Shown here: in pieces, positions 1 to 6,068 of the stretch
Numbering within the stretch: the first letter of the stretch is position 1
Layout: each line of letters opens with the position of its first letter
Source: Actinomycetes bacterium
GTDB taxonomy: Bacteria > Actinomycetota > Actinomycetes > Propionibacteriales > Propionibacteriaceae
Direction: 5' to 3'
DNA: 6,144 nucleotides
NCBI GenBank assembly: GCA_021794705.1
Contig: JAJYQH010000232.1
Span: 1 to 6,144, forward strand
The notes under the pieces: generated by a model
Database searches by the model: none
Told to the model about the DNA's origin: nothing
Seen by the model: the letters and a program-made list of their open reading frames with translations, nothing else
Made by a program: the position numbers and the translations under genes

Positions 1-738
1 GACGCCGAGCGCCCCCACCTGCTCGATGAACGAGTCGTCGGGCGCGGAGATGCCGGCCAGCCGCACGCACGCGTCGGCCTGGTCGGCAGTGAGCCCCAGC
101 TCGTCGACGAGCAGCCCGCGGACGCCGTCCGGGCCGATCTTGTCGTACTTGTCGACCCGCTGGAGGACGCCGGCCGGGTCGTCGATGCCGAGCCCCCGGT
201 AGAAGCCCTCCGACAGCTTGCGGTTGTTGACCCGCATGCGCACGGGGGGGATGCCCAGCTCGGTGTGCAACCGTTCGAGGGCCTCGAGCATCACCAGCGG
301 CGCCTCGACGTCGAAGTGCTCCGGCAGGGTGTCCTGGCCGACGATGTCGATGTCGGCCTGGAGGAACTCGCGGTAGCGGCCCTCCTGCGGACGCTCGCCG
401 CGCCACACCTTCTGGATCTGGTAGCGGCGGAACGGGAACACGAGGTGCCCGGCGTTCTCGAGCACGTAGCGGGCGAACGGCACGGTGAGGTCGAAGTGCA
501 GCCCCAGGTCGTCGCCGGCGTCCTCGGGTGTGGCGTGCAGCCGCCGGACGACGTAGACCTCCTTGTCGATCTCGCCCTTGCGGGTGAGCTGCTCCATCGG
601 CTCGACCGCGCGGGTCTCGATGGGGGCGAACCCGTGCAGCTCGAAGGTGTCGCGCAGGATCTCCAGCACTCGCTGCTCGACCATGCGCGGGCCGGGCAGG
701 AACTCGGGGAAGCCGGAGATGGGCTTGGGACGCGCCAC
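1..738 (-). CDS. hisS: Histidyl-tRNA synthetase, N-terminal part (runs off the window)
   Basis: Class II aminoacyl-tRNA synthetase that charges tRNA-His with histidine in the cytoplasm. Reading from a GTG at 738, 246 codons are open to the window edge. The start is supported by AAGGAAT about 8 nt upstream and by the family-like N-terminus (GFPEFLPGPRMVEQRV, residues 9-24). Visible motifs: HFDLTVPFARYV (81-92), motif 2 RRYQIQKVWRGERPQEGRYREF (104-125) with conserved Arg113, QADIDIVG (127-134) and MRVNNRKLSEGFYRGLG (168-184). The histidine-specific RGLDYY-type motif, motif 3 and the anticodon domain would lie beyond position 1. The FDLTVPFARYV and VNNRKL spellings match the eukaryote/archaea-like HisRS group, whereas typical bacterial enzymes have LRPEGT and INSLG there. 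The gene starts 35 bp after the hydrolase stop, so the two are probably cotranscribed. Identity as HisRS is firm; the subgroup is from memory of the families. Confidence 0.95.
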   Translation of the reverse strand, partial: MARPKPISGFPEFLPGPRMVEQRVLEILRDTFELHGFAPIETRAVEPMEQLTRKGEIDKEVYVVRRLHATPEDAGDDLGLHFDLTVPFARYVLENAGHLVFPFRRYQIQKVWRGERPQEGRYREFLQADIDIVGQDTLPEHFDVEAPLVMLEALERLHTELGIPPVRMRVNNRKLSEGFYRGLGIDDPAGVLQRVDKYDKIGPDGVRGLLVDELGLTADQADACVRLAGISAPDDSFIEQVGALGV

Positions 739-773
739 GGATCGATTCCTTCGGTCGGGGCCGCGGGACGCCG

Positions 774-1490
774 TCAGGACAGCGGCGCCGCGTTCGGGGA
801 CAGGTAGGGGTTGGAGGCGCGCTCGGCGGCCATCGTCGTGGCCGCGCCGTGCCCCGGTAGAAGATACGCCGCGTCGGGCAGCGACTGCACGACGGTGTCG
901 AGGGTGTGCCGCATGACCGCGGGGTCGCCGCCGGGAAGGTCCATCCGACCGATCGAGCCGGCGAACACGACGTCGCCCGTGAACACGAGCGGGCGGGGCT
1001 CCTCGTCGTCGCCGACGCGGACGCCGTCGAGCGTCAGCAGCGTGCACCCGGGCGTGTGGCCCGGCGCGTGCCGGAGGTCGAGCCGGACCCCGGCAAGTTC
1101 GAGGCTCAGGCCGTCGGTGAGGTACCCCGTCCAGCGGGGCGCCGGCAGCCGCTCCAGGCCCAGCTGGCGCACCAGCGGGACGGCGTCGCCGGACAGTCCC
1201 TCGAGCGGGCGGGTGAGCAGGTGCTCGTCGGCGGGGTGGATGTAGACCGGGACGCCGGCGGCGTCCGCGACCGCCGCGGCGTCCGCGATGTGGTCGAGGT
1301 GGCCGTGCGTGCCGACGACCCCGGCCACCCGGAGGTGGTACCGGTCGCAGGCGGCGTCGACCACCGGGCGGGCTCCCATGCCGGGGTCGATGACGAGGCA
1401 TTCGGCGGGATGGTCGGGTCGGCCGGCGCCGGCGGCGACGAGGTAGCAGTTCGCCTGCCAGGGTCCGACCGCTGCGGGCACGATCAGCAC
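774..1490 (-). CDS. Metallo-beta-lactamase-fold hydrolase, glyoxalase II-like
   Basis: A 238-residue single-domain protein of the MBL fold, close to the usual size for small glyoxalase II-like hydrolases. The two-metal site is complete: THGHLDH (His62, His64, Asp66, His67), APGHTPG (His145), FTGD (Asp173) and PGHG (His214). The family hydrolyses thioesters such as S-lactoylglutathione, but actinobacteria generally use mycothiol, so the true substrate cannot be read from the sequence. No signal peptide or membrane segment is seen, so it is probably cytoplasmic. The start is GTG at 1490; there is no good Shine-Dalgarno before it, but a TANNNT box sits 6 nt upstream, which would suit a leaderless transcript. 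The same kind of gene lies next to hisS in many actinobacteria (Rv2581c in M. tuberculosis), so this is the conserved locus. The fold is certain; the function is not. Confidence 0.9.
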   Translation of the reverse strand: MLIVPAAVGPWQANCYLVAAGAGRPDHPAECLVIDPGMGARPVVDAACDRYHLRVAGVVGTHGHLDHIADAAAVADAAGVPVYIHPADEHLLTRPLEGLSGDAVPLVRQLGLERLPAPRWTGYLTDGLSLELAGVRLDLRHAPGHTPGCTLLTLDGVRVGDDEEPRPLVFTGDVVFAGSIGRMDLPGGDPAVMRHTLDTVVQSLPDAAYLLPGHGAATTMAAERASNPYLSPNAAPLS

Positions 1491-1520
1491 CGGTTCAGAC
1501 TATCGGGCAAGATGTAGCCC
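1491..1520. promoter_or_regulatory. Short divergent start region, possibly leaderless promoters
   Basis: Only 30 bp separate the divergent GTG of the hydrolase gene (1490) and the ATG of the DUF349 gene (1521). Neither start has a convincing Shine-Dalgarno. On the minus strand TAGTCT (1502-1497) fits the actinobacterial TANNNT -10 pattern and ends 6 nt before the GTG, the spacing expected when transcription starts at the initiation codon. On the plus strand the nearest candidate, CAAGAT (1508-1513), is weak. Upstream promoter elements would have to lie inside the opposite gene. This is inference from motif spacing only. Confidence 0.35.
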
Positions 1521-2774
1521 ATGACTGACGCAGCAGGTCCGACCAACCCGGCCGACTTCGGTCGGGTCGATCCCGACGGCACGGTGTACGTGCGTACCGC
1601 CGAGGGTGAGCGCGCCGTCGGTCAGGTGCCCGACTCCGAGCCCGACGAGGCCCTGGCGTTCTTCGTGCGGCGGTTCCAGTCGCTGGAGGGCGAGGTGAGC
1701 CTGTTCGAGGCGCGCGTCGCCGCCGGGTCCGTCGGTCCCGACGACGCCCGCAAGCGGATCTCGGCCCTGCGCACGAGCATCCTCCAGGCCAACGCGGTGG
1801 GCGACCTCGAGGGGCTGTCGGCCCGGCTCGACCGGGTCGAGCCCAAGCTCGCCGAACTGGCCGAGGCCCGCCGGGCCGAACGGGCCCAGGCGGCCGACCA
1901 TGCCCGCGTGGAGAAGGAGCGGATGGTCGCCGAGGCGGAGAAGCTCGCCGCCGGCAACGACTGGCGCGGCGGCGTCAACCGGTTCCGGGCGCTGCTCGAC
2001 GAGTGGAAGGCGCTCCCCCGCATCGACCGCGCCACCGACGACGCCCTGTGGCACCGCTTCTCGACCGCCCGCACCACCTACACCCGCCGGCGCAAGGCCC
2101 AGTTCGCGGCCCAGACGGAGCGCTTCGGCGCCGCCAAGGCGGCCAAGGAGGCGATCATCGAGCGGGCCCGCGGCCTCGCCGCGTCGACCGACTGGAGTGC
2201 CACCTCCGCGGCGTTCCGCGACCTCATGAGCGAGTGGAAGGCGGCGGGGTCGGCGTCCCGCAGCGACGACGACGCGCTGTGGGGCGAGTTCCGGGGTCTG
2301 CAGGATCAGTTCTTCACCGCCCGCAACGCCGCTCTCAACGAGCAGGACACGGAGTTCCGCGCCAACCAGGAGGCCAAGGAGGCGCTCCTCGCCGAGGCCG
2401 AGGCCCAGATCGTCCCCGTGCGCGACGTCAAGGCCGCCCGGAGCGCCTTCCGCGACTTCCTCGCCCGGTACAACGAGATCGGCCGGGTGCCCCGGGAGGC
2501 GATCCGGCCGCTCGACGGCCGCGTCCGGGCGCTCGAGGAGGCCGTGCGCGAGGCCGAGGAGTCCGAGTGGCGGCGCACCGACCCGGAGGCCCGCCAGCGG
2601 GCCCAGGACACCGTGGCAATGTTCGAGACCCAGATCGCCAAGCTCCAAGCGCAGGCGGACGCCGCCGAGGCCGCGGGCAAGACGCGCGACGCCGGCCGGG
2701 TGCGCGAGTCGATCGAGACCTACAGCCGGCTGCTCGACCAGGCGCGCAGCACCCTCGCCGACTTCGAGCGCTGA
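1521..2774 (+). CDS. DUF349 repeat protein of unknown function
   Basis: A 417-residue soluble, highly charged, mostly helical protein. An N-terminal segment (about 1-50, including FGRVDPDGTVYVRT) precedes predicted helix and coiled coil (about 95-145). Three DUF349-type repeats follow, at about 144-195, 222-272 and 301-351. The first two share a clear pattern: DW...FR.L..EWKA..., then DDALW..F, then an aromatic/basic helix. The third is more diverged, with YNEIGRVPREA replacing the EWKA stretch and no DDALW. The C-terminus (about 355-415) is again likely coiled coil. No signal peptide, membrane segment or catalytic motif is visible. I know of no established activity for DUF349. ATG 1521 is the only sensible start, although no Shine-Dalgarno precedes it. 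It is the only plus-strand gene in the window and ends tail-to-tail 7 bp from relA. A DUF349 gene near relA is, to my recollection, common in actinobacteria. Confidence 0.92.
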   Translation: MTDAAGPTNPADFGRVDPDGTVYVRTAEGERAVGQVPDSEPDEALAFFVRRFQSLEGEVSLFEARVAAGSVGPDDARKRISALRTSILQANAVGDLEGLSARLDRVEPKLAELAEARRAERAQAADHARVEKERMVAEAEKLAAGNDWRGGVNRFRALLDEWKALPRIDRATDDALWHRFSTARTTYTRRRKAQFAAQTERFGAAKAAKEAIIERARGLAASTDWSATSAAFRDLMSEWKAAGSASRSDDDALWGEFRGLQDQFFTARNAALNEQDTEFRANQEAKEALLAEAEAQIVPVRDVKAARSAFRDFLARYNEIGRVPREAIRPLDGRVRALEEAVREAEESEWRRTDPEARQRAQDTVAMFETQIAKLQAQADAAEAAGKTRDAGRVRESIETYSRLLDQARSTLADFER

Positions 2775-2781
2775 GCCCGGC

Positions 2782-5169
2782 TCACTGACGCACGCGGTAG
2801 GCGTCGTAGATGCCCGGCACCCGGCGGATGCTCGCGAGCACGTGGTCGAGGTGACGCGGGTCGGGTGACTCGAAGGTGATCCGCCCCTTGAAGGTGCGTT
2901 CCTTGGCGCTCGTGTTGATCGCCGCCGAGGTGATGTTGACGTGCTGCTCGGCCATCGCCCGGGTGAGGTCGCTCAGCAGCCCGGCCCGGTCGAGGCCCTC
3001 GATCTGGATGGCCACGAGGTACGACTGCTGGGGCGAGGTGACCCACGACACGGGCACGATCCGCTCGGGATGGGCCAGCAGGTTGTCGGCGTTCGTGCAG
3101 TCGCGGCGGTGGACGCTCACGCCGTCGCCGCGGGTGATCCAGCCGATGATGTCGTCGCCGGGCAGCGGGGTGCAGCACCGGGCCAGCTTGACGTAGAGAT
3201 CGGGGTCGCCGTCGACGACGACACCCACCTCGTTGTGCGCGCGGCGGGTGCGCTGGCGGGGCGGCGCCGCGAGCACCGGCGAATCCTCGAACGACTCCTC
3301 CGCCGCCGCCTCGTCGCCCCCCTCGGTCGCGACGAGCTTCTGCACGACGGCCTGGGCGCTGACGTTGCCCTCGCCGACGGCGGCGTACACGCCCGTCACA
3401 TCGGGCAGCCGGAGTTCGCGGGCGACCGAGGTGAGGTGCTCGATGGTGAGCAGCCGGTTGAGCGGCAGACCGGAGCGGCGCAGCTGCTTGGCGAGCAGTT
3501 CGCGGCCGTGCTCGATCGACTCCTCCCGGCGCTCCTTGGTGAAGTAGGCCCGGATCTTGCTGCGCGCCCGCTGGCTGGCGACGAAGTTCAGCCAGTCGCG
3601 GCTGGGTCCGGCGTTCTCGGCCTTGCTGGTGAGCACCTCGACGACGTCGCCGTTCTGCAGCTTCGAGTCGAGCGGCACGAGGCGTCCGTTGACCTTGGCA
3701 CCGATGCAGCGGTGCCCGACCTCCGTGTGCACGCTGTACGCGAAGTCGACGGGGGTGGCCCCGGCCGGGAGCGCCGTCACGTCCCCCTTCGGCGTGAAGA
3801 CGTAGACCTCGGTGGAGTTGATCTCGTAGCGCAGCGACTCGAGGAACTCGCTGGGGTCGTCGGTCTCGTGCGACCACTGGTTGAGGTTGTGCACCCACGA
3901 CAGATCGGTCTGCTCGGGGTTCTTCTGCCCGGTGCGCAGGTTCTCCTTGTACTTCCAGTGGGCGGCGACACCGTACTCGGCCCGGCGGTGCATCTCGTGG
4001 GTGCGGATCTGCAGCTCGACCGGCTTGCCGTTCGGCCCGAGCACCGTGGTGTGCAGCGACTGGTACATGTTGAACTTCGGCACCGCGATGTAGTCCTTGA
4101 ACCGCCCGGGCAGGGGGTTCCACCGCACGTGCATGACGCCGAGCGCCGCGTAGCAGTCCCGCGGGGTGTCGACGAGGATCCGCAGGCCGACGAGGTCGTA
4201 GATGTCGTTGAACTCGCGGCCCCGGACGACCATCTTCTGGTAGATCGAGTAGTAGTGCTTCGGCCGCCCGTAGACGGTCGCCTTGATGCCGGCGTCCTGG
4301 AGATCCTTCTGCACGATGTCGATGACGTCGCGCAGCTGACGCTCCCGCTCCGGCGCGTACTGGGCCACCAGGTGGACGATCTCGTTGTAGAGCTTGGGCT
4401 CGAGGGTGGCGAAGGAGAGGTCCTCCAGCTCCCACTTCACCGCGTTCATGCCGAGGCGGTGGGCCAGCGGGGCGAAGATCTCCAGGGTCTCCCGGGCGAT
4501 CCGCACCTGCTTGTCGGGACGCAGGTAGCTGAGCGTGCGCATGTTGTGCAGCCGGTCGGCGAGCTTGATGACCAGCACCCGGATGTCGCGGCTCATCGCG
4601 ATCACCATCTTGCGCAGCGTCTCGGCCTTGGCCGACTCGCCGTAGGTGACCTTGTCGAGCTTGGTGACCCCGTCGACCAGCAGCGCGATCTCCTCGCCGA
4701 AGTCGGCCTGCAGCTGTTCCCTCGTGTACGACGTGTCCTCGACGGTGTCGTGCAGCAGGCCGGCGCACAGGGTCGGCTCGGTCATGCCGAGTTCGGCGAG
4801 GATCGTCGCCACGGCCAGCGGGTGGGTGATGTACGGGTCGCCGGACTTGCGGGTCTGCCCCCGGTGGTAGTGCTCCGCGGTGTTGTAGGCGCGCTCGAGC
4901 AGGCTGATGTCGGCCTTGGGGTGGTTCGCGCGGACGACCGCGATGAGCGGGTCGAGCACCGCCAGCTGCGGTGAGCGGGTGGCGCCGAGCCGGGCCAGCC
5001 GCTGGCGCATGCTGAGTCGCGGCTGCTCGGGAAGGGCCGGGGGCACCGCCGGGGCGTCGGGAGGCGCACTCACCCGGGGCGTGGTCACGCTGCCCAGCAC
5101 CGAGCCGGGGCGGGCGGATCCGCCACCGTAGGGCCCGTAGACCTGGTGCGAGTCAGCGGCCTCAGCCAT
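2782..5169 (-). CDS. relA: Bifunctional (p)ppGpp synthetase/hydrolase (Rel)
   Basis: Makes (p)ppGpp from ATP and GTP/GDP on amino-acid starvation and hydrolyses it again; the long RSH proteins act at the ribosome. It is 795 residues, the usual long form. The HD hydrolase domain (about 85-245) keeps Arg107, His116, HD 140-141, ED 144-145, Asp205 and Asn209. The synthetase domain (about 290-410) keeps [13 protein letters not shown] (301-313), DLVGLRI (325-331, Asp325), RFKD (356-359), YQSLHTT (369-375) and Glu385. RFKD is the RXKD form typical of bifunctional enzymes, not the EXDD of synthetase-only RelA. Next come TGS (about 453-515), a helical region, the Cys-rich zinc-finger-type region (Cys665, Cys666, His687, Cys691) and a C-terminal ACT domain (about 716-793). 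Residues 1-50 are a Gly/Pro/Ala-rich extension. ATG 5169 has AGGA (5179-5176) 6 nt upstream; Met54 is a possible but less supported start. Both active centres look intact. Confidence 0.97.
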   Translation of the reverse strand: MAEAADSHQVYGPYGGGSARPGSVLGSVTTPRVSAPPDAPAVPPALPEQPRLSMRQRLARLGATRSPQLAVLDPLIAVVRANHPKADISLLERAYNTAEHYHRGQTRKSGDPYITHPLAVATILAELGMTEPTLCAGLLHDTVEDTSYTREQLQADFGEEIALLVDGVTKLDKVTYGESAKAETLRKMVIAMSRDIRVLVIKLADRLHNMRTLSYLRPDKQVRIARETLEIFAPLAHRLGMNAVKWELEDLSFATLEPKLYNEIVHLVAQYAPERERQLRDVIDIVQKDLQDAGIKATVYGRPKHYYSIYQKMVVRGREFNDIYDLVGLRILVDTPRDCYAALGVMHVRWNPLPGRFKDYIAVPKFNMYQSLHTTVLGPNGKPVELQIRTHEMHRRAEYGVAAHWKYKENLRTGQKNPEQTDLSWVHNLNQWSHETDDPSEFLESLRYEINSTEVYVFTPKGDVTALPAGATPVDFAYSVHTEVGHRCIGAKVNGRLVPLDSKLQNGDVVEVLTSKAENAGPSRDWLNFVASQRARSKIRAYFTKERREESIEHGRELLAKQLRRSGLPLNRLLTIEHLTSVARELRLPDVTGVYAAVGEGNVSAQAVVQKLVATEGGDEAAAEESFEDSPVLAAPPRQRTRRAHNEVGVVVDGDPDLYVKLARCCTPLPGDDIIGWITRGDGVSVHRRDCTNADNLLAHPERIVPVSWVTSPQQSYLVAIQIEGLDRAGLLSDLTRAMAEQHVNITSAAINTSAKERTFKGRITFESPDPRHLDHVLASIRRVPGIYDAYRVRQ

Positions 5170-5214
5170 GCGCAGTCCTGTCCGGGGTGTCCCCAGCTCG
5201 TGTCCAGTGGGTCA

Positions 5215-5220
5215 AGGATA
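5215..5220 (-). promoter_or_regulatory. Candidate -10 element for relA
   Basis: The minus strand reads TATCCT here, matching the TANNNT pattern of actinobacterial vegetative promoters. It would give a leader of about 40 nt that includes the relA Shine-Dalgarno AGGA at 5179-5176. No good -35 hexamer lies 16-18 bp upstream; that position falls inside the inverted repeat at 5230-5274, which could therefore overlap an operator. TTGACC (5215-5210) follows immediately but has no -10 box at the right distance. Motif evidence only. Confidence 0.25.
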
Positions 5221-5229
5221 CCCGCGGAC

Positions 5230-5274
5230 GCTCCCACCGCCGCTGGTCCCGCTCGTCGGGACGGAGGTGGGAGC
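5230..5274. repeat. Nested inverted repeat upstream of relA
   Basis: A perfect 9-bp inverted repeat, GCTCCCACC (5230-5238) with GGTGGGAGC (5266-5274), encloses a perfect 6-bp one, GTCCCG (5246-5251) with CGGGAC (5257-5262), around a 5-nt loop. The two stems are separated by an internal loop of 7 and 3 nt. As RNA it would fold as a two-tier hairpin on either strand. It lies 61-105 bp before the relA start, next to the candidate -10 box. It may be an operator, a leader-RNA structure, or a terminator after apt; there is no T-run on the minus side, which argues against a classical intrinsic terminator. It shares core sequences with the larger inverted repeat at 5293-5406. Confidence 0.7.
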
Positions 5275-5292
5275 CTGCCCCTGCTCAGTCGG

Positions 5293-5406
5293 CCGCTCCC
5301 GCGGCTCCTGCCACCCGGTCCTGCGAAACGTGCACCACCTGCCACACGCCCGCCGCTGGAGGTGAGGTGTGGCAGCGGGGGTCACGTTCGCAGAACCGGG
5401 GAGCGG
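5293..5406. repeat. Long imperfect inverted repeat / structured element between apt and relA
   Basis: The two halves pair over a long stretch: CCGGT (5315-5319) with ACCGG (5395-5399); CTGCGAA (5321-5327) with TTCGCAG (5387-5393); CGTG (5329-5332) with CACG (5383-5386); ACC (5334-5336) with GGT (5380-5382); and CTGCCACAC (5339-5347) with GTGTGGCAG (5367-5375). That is 28 pairs around a 19-nt loop. A further 8-bp pair, CCGCTCCC (5293-5300) with GGGAGCGG (5399-5406), flanks it and shares base 5399. In minus-strand RNA the 5320/5394 mismatch becomes a G-U pair, giving 13 continuous base pairs, which favours the relA-sense strand as the folded RNA. Candidates are a structured leader or small RNA, an apt terminator without a U-tract, or a short mobile palindromic repeat. 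The structure is seen directly; its role is unknown. Confidence 0.7.
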
Positions 5407-5446
5407 ACGCCGTCGGCCCGGCGGACGAGGGCGGGGGCTGGACCGG

Positions 5447-5475
5447 GCTAGATGGTGAGCAGCGCCGAGAAGCTG
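5447..5475 (-). pseudogene. Duplicated 3' end of apt (remnant)
   Basis: This 29-bp block directly abuts and repeats the true apt end (5476-5504), with 26 of 29 bases identical. Read on the minus strand it encodes SFSALLTI followed by TAG, exactly the apt C-terminus, in a frame shifted relative to apt because 29 is not a multiple of 3. The three differences all fall at synonymous third positions (TCC/TCG, CTG/CTC, ACT/ACC in proximal/distal copy). The block is not translated as part of apt, which stops at 5477. It is either a tandem duplication or the leftover tail of an earlier apt allele. Confidence 0.8.
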
Positions 5476-5476
5476 G

Positions 5477-6007
5477 CTAGATAGTCAGCAGCGCGGAGAA
5501 GCTGTCGATGCCGTTCTGTTCGAGGACGGCGCGACCGTTGAGGAACCCGAGTTCGAGCAGCACCGAGACGTGGACGAGATCGGCGCCGAGTTGGCGCAGC
5601 AGGCCGCCGGTGGCACCCACCGTGCCCCCGGTCGCGAGTATGTCGTCGACGACCAGCACCCGGGCGCCGGGGCCGATCGCGTCGCGGTGGATGGTGAGGG
5701 TGTCCTGGCCGTACTCGAGGTTGAAGCTCTCCTCGAACACCTCCATCGGCAGCTTGCCGGGCTTGCGCACCGGCACGAAACCGGCGTTGAGGGCGAGCGC
5801 CACCGGCGCGGCGAAGATGAAGCCGCGCGCCTCCATGCCGACGACGATGTCGATCTGCGAGGGAGCACTCGCCACGATCCCGTCGACCGCCTCCTGGAAC
5901 GCCCGGTGGTCGCTCAGCAGGGGCGTGATGTCCTTGAACGTCACCCCCGGCTTGGGGAAGTCGGGCACGTCGCGGATGCGCGAGGAGATCAGTTCGGTAT
6001 CGGCCAT
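5477..6007 (-). CDS. apt: Adenine phosphoribosyltransferase
   Basis: Purine-salvage enzyme that converts adenine and PRPP to AMP and pyrophosphate in the cytoplasm. The 176 residues are close to the usual 170-185. The N-terminal adenine-side region IRDVPDFPKPGVTFKDITPL (11-30) is typical. VVGMEARGFIFAAPVA (55-70) and VPVRKPGKLP (78-87) follow, then the flexible loop with its Tyr-Gly (YGQDTL, 99-104). The PRPP-binding motif VLVVDDILATGGT (117-129) has both acidic residues, Asp121 and Asp122. ATG 6007 is preceded by GGGGGAG with 5 nt spacing, a strong ribosome site. The gene lies 61 bp after the probable secF stop and 307 bp before relA, in the standard secDF-apt-relA order. The last nine codons are duplicated just downstream of the TAG stop. 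Salvage and ppGpp metabolism both draw on purine nucleotides, a plausible but unproven reason for the linkage. Confidence 0.97.
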   Translation of the reverse strand: MADTELISSRIRDVPDFPKPGVTFKDITPLLSDHRAFQEAVDGIVASAPSQIDIVVGMEARGFIFAAPVALALNAGFVPVRKPGKLPMEVFEESFNLEYGQDTLTIHRDAIGPGARVLVVDDILATGGTVGATGGLLRQLGADLVHVSVLLELGFLNGRAVLEQNGIDSFSALLTI

Positions 6008-6035
6008 CGGGGCTCCCCCATCGTCTCGTCCACCG

Positions 6036-6062
6036 CGGCGGCCGGGTGCTTCCGGGCCGCCG
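6036..6062 (-). terminator. GC-rich hairpin between secF and apt
   Basis: CGGCGGCC (6036-6043) and GGCCGCCG (6055-6062) form a perfect 8-bp stem around an 11-nt loop, beginning 6 nt after the probable secF stop on the minus strand. No T-run follows, so it may be a weak or U-less terminator, or an attenuating or mRNA-stabilising structure between two genes of one operon. Its role is inferred from position only. Confidence 0.4.
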
Positions 6063-6068
6063 GACCTG

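Noticed and set aside
265..807. 180-codon plus-strand open frame antisense to hisS
   Set aside because: The minus strand there encodes well-conserved HisRS motifs; the plus frame shows none.
1504..1520. GGGC/GCCC mini-palindrome before the DUF349 start
   Set aside because: Only 4 bp with an 8-nt spacer, expected by chance in this composition.
1500..2648. 382-codon minus-strand open frame antisense to the DUF349 gene
   Set aside because: Low-complexity Gly/Leu/Arg composition; the opposite strand encodes clear DUF349 repeats.
2720..4768. 682-codon minus-strand open frame inside relA
   Set aside because: It overlaps relA in another frame and is Arg/Pro/Gly/Ala-rich with no domain. Long shadow frames are normal in such GC-rich DNA, and relA is unmistakable here.
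2941..4974. 677-codon plus-strand open frame antisense to relA
   Set aside because: It mirrors relA codon bias (Val/Leu/Asp/Gly/Arg-rich) and has no recognisable motif.
5281..5400. Possible tRNA in the folded intergenic DNA
   Set aside because: The pairing is one long hairpin, with no cloverleaf, T-loop (GTTCRA context) or acceptor stem of the right spacing.
5367..5480. 37-codon plus-strand ORF starting GTG after GGAGGTGA
   Set aside because: The Shine-Dalgarno-like word is close to the start (4 nt) and is explained by the inverted repeat. The peptide is hydrophilic, Gly/Arg-rich and without motif, and it runs into the apt end.
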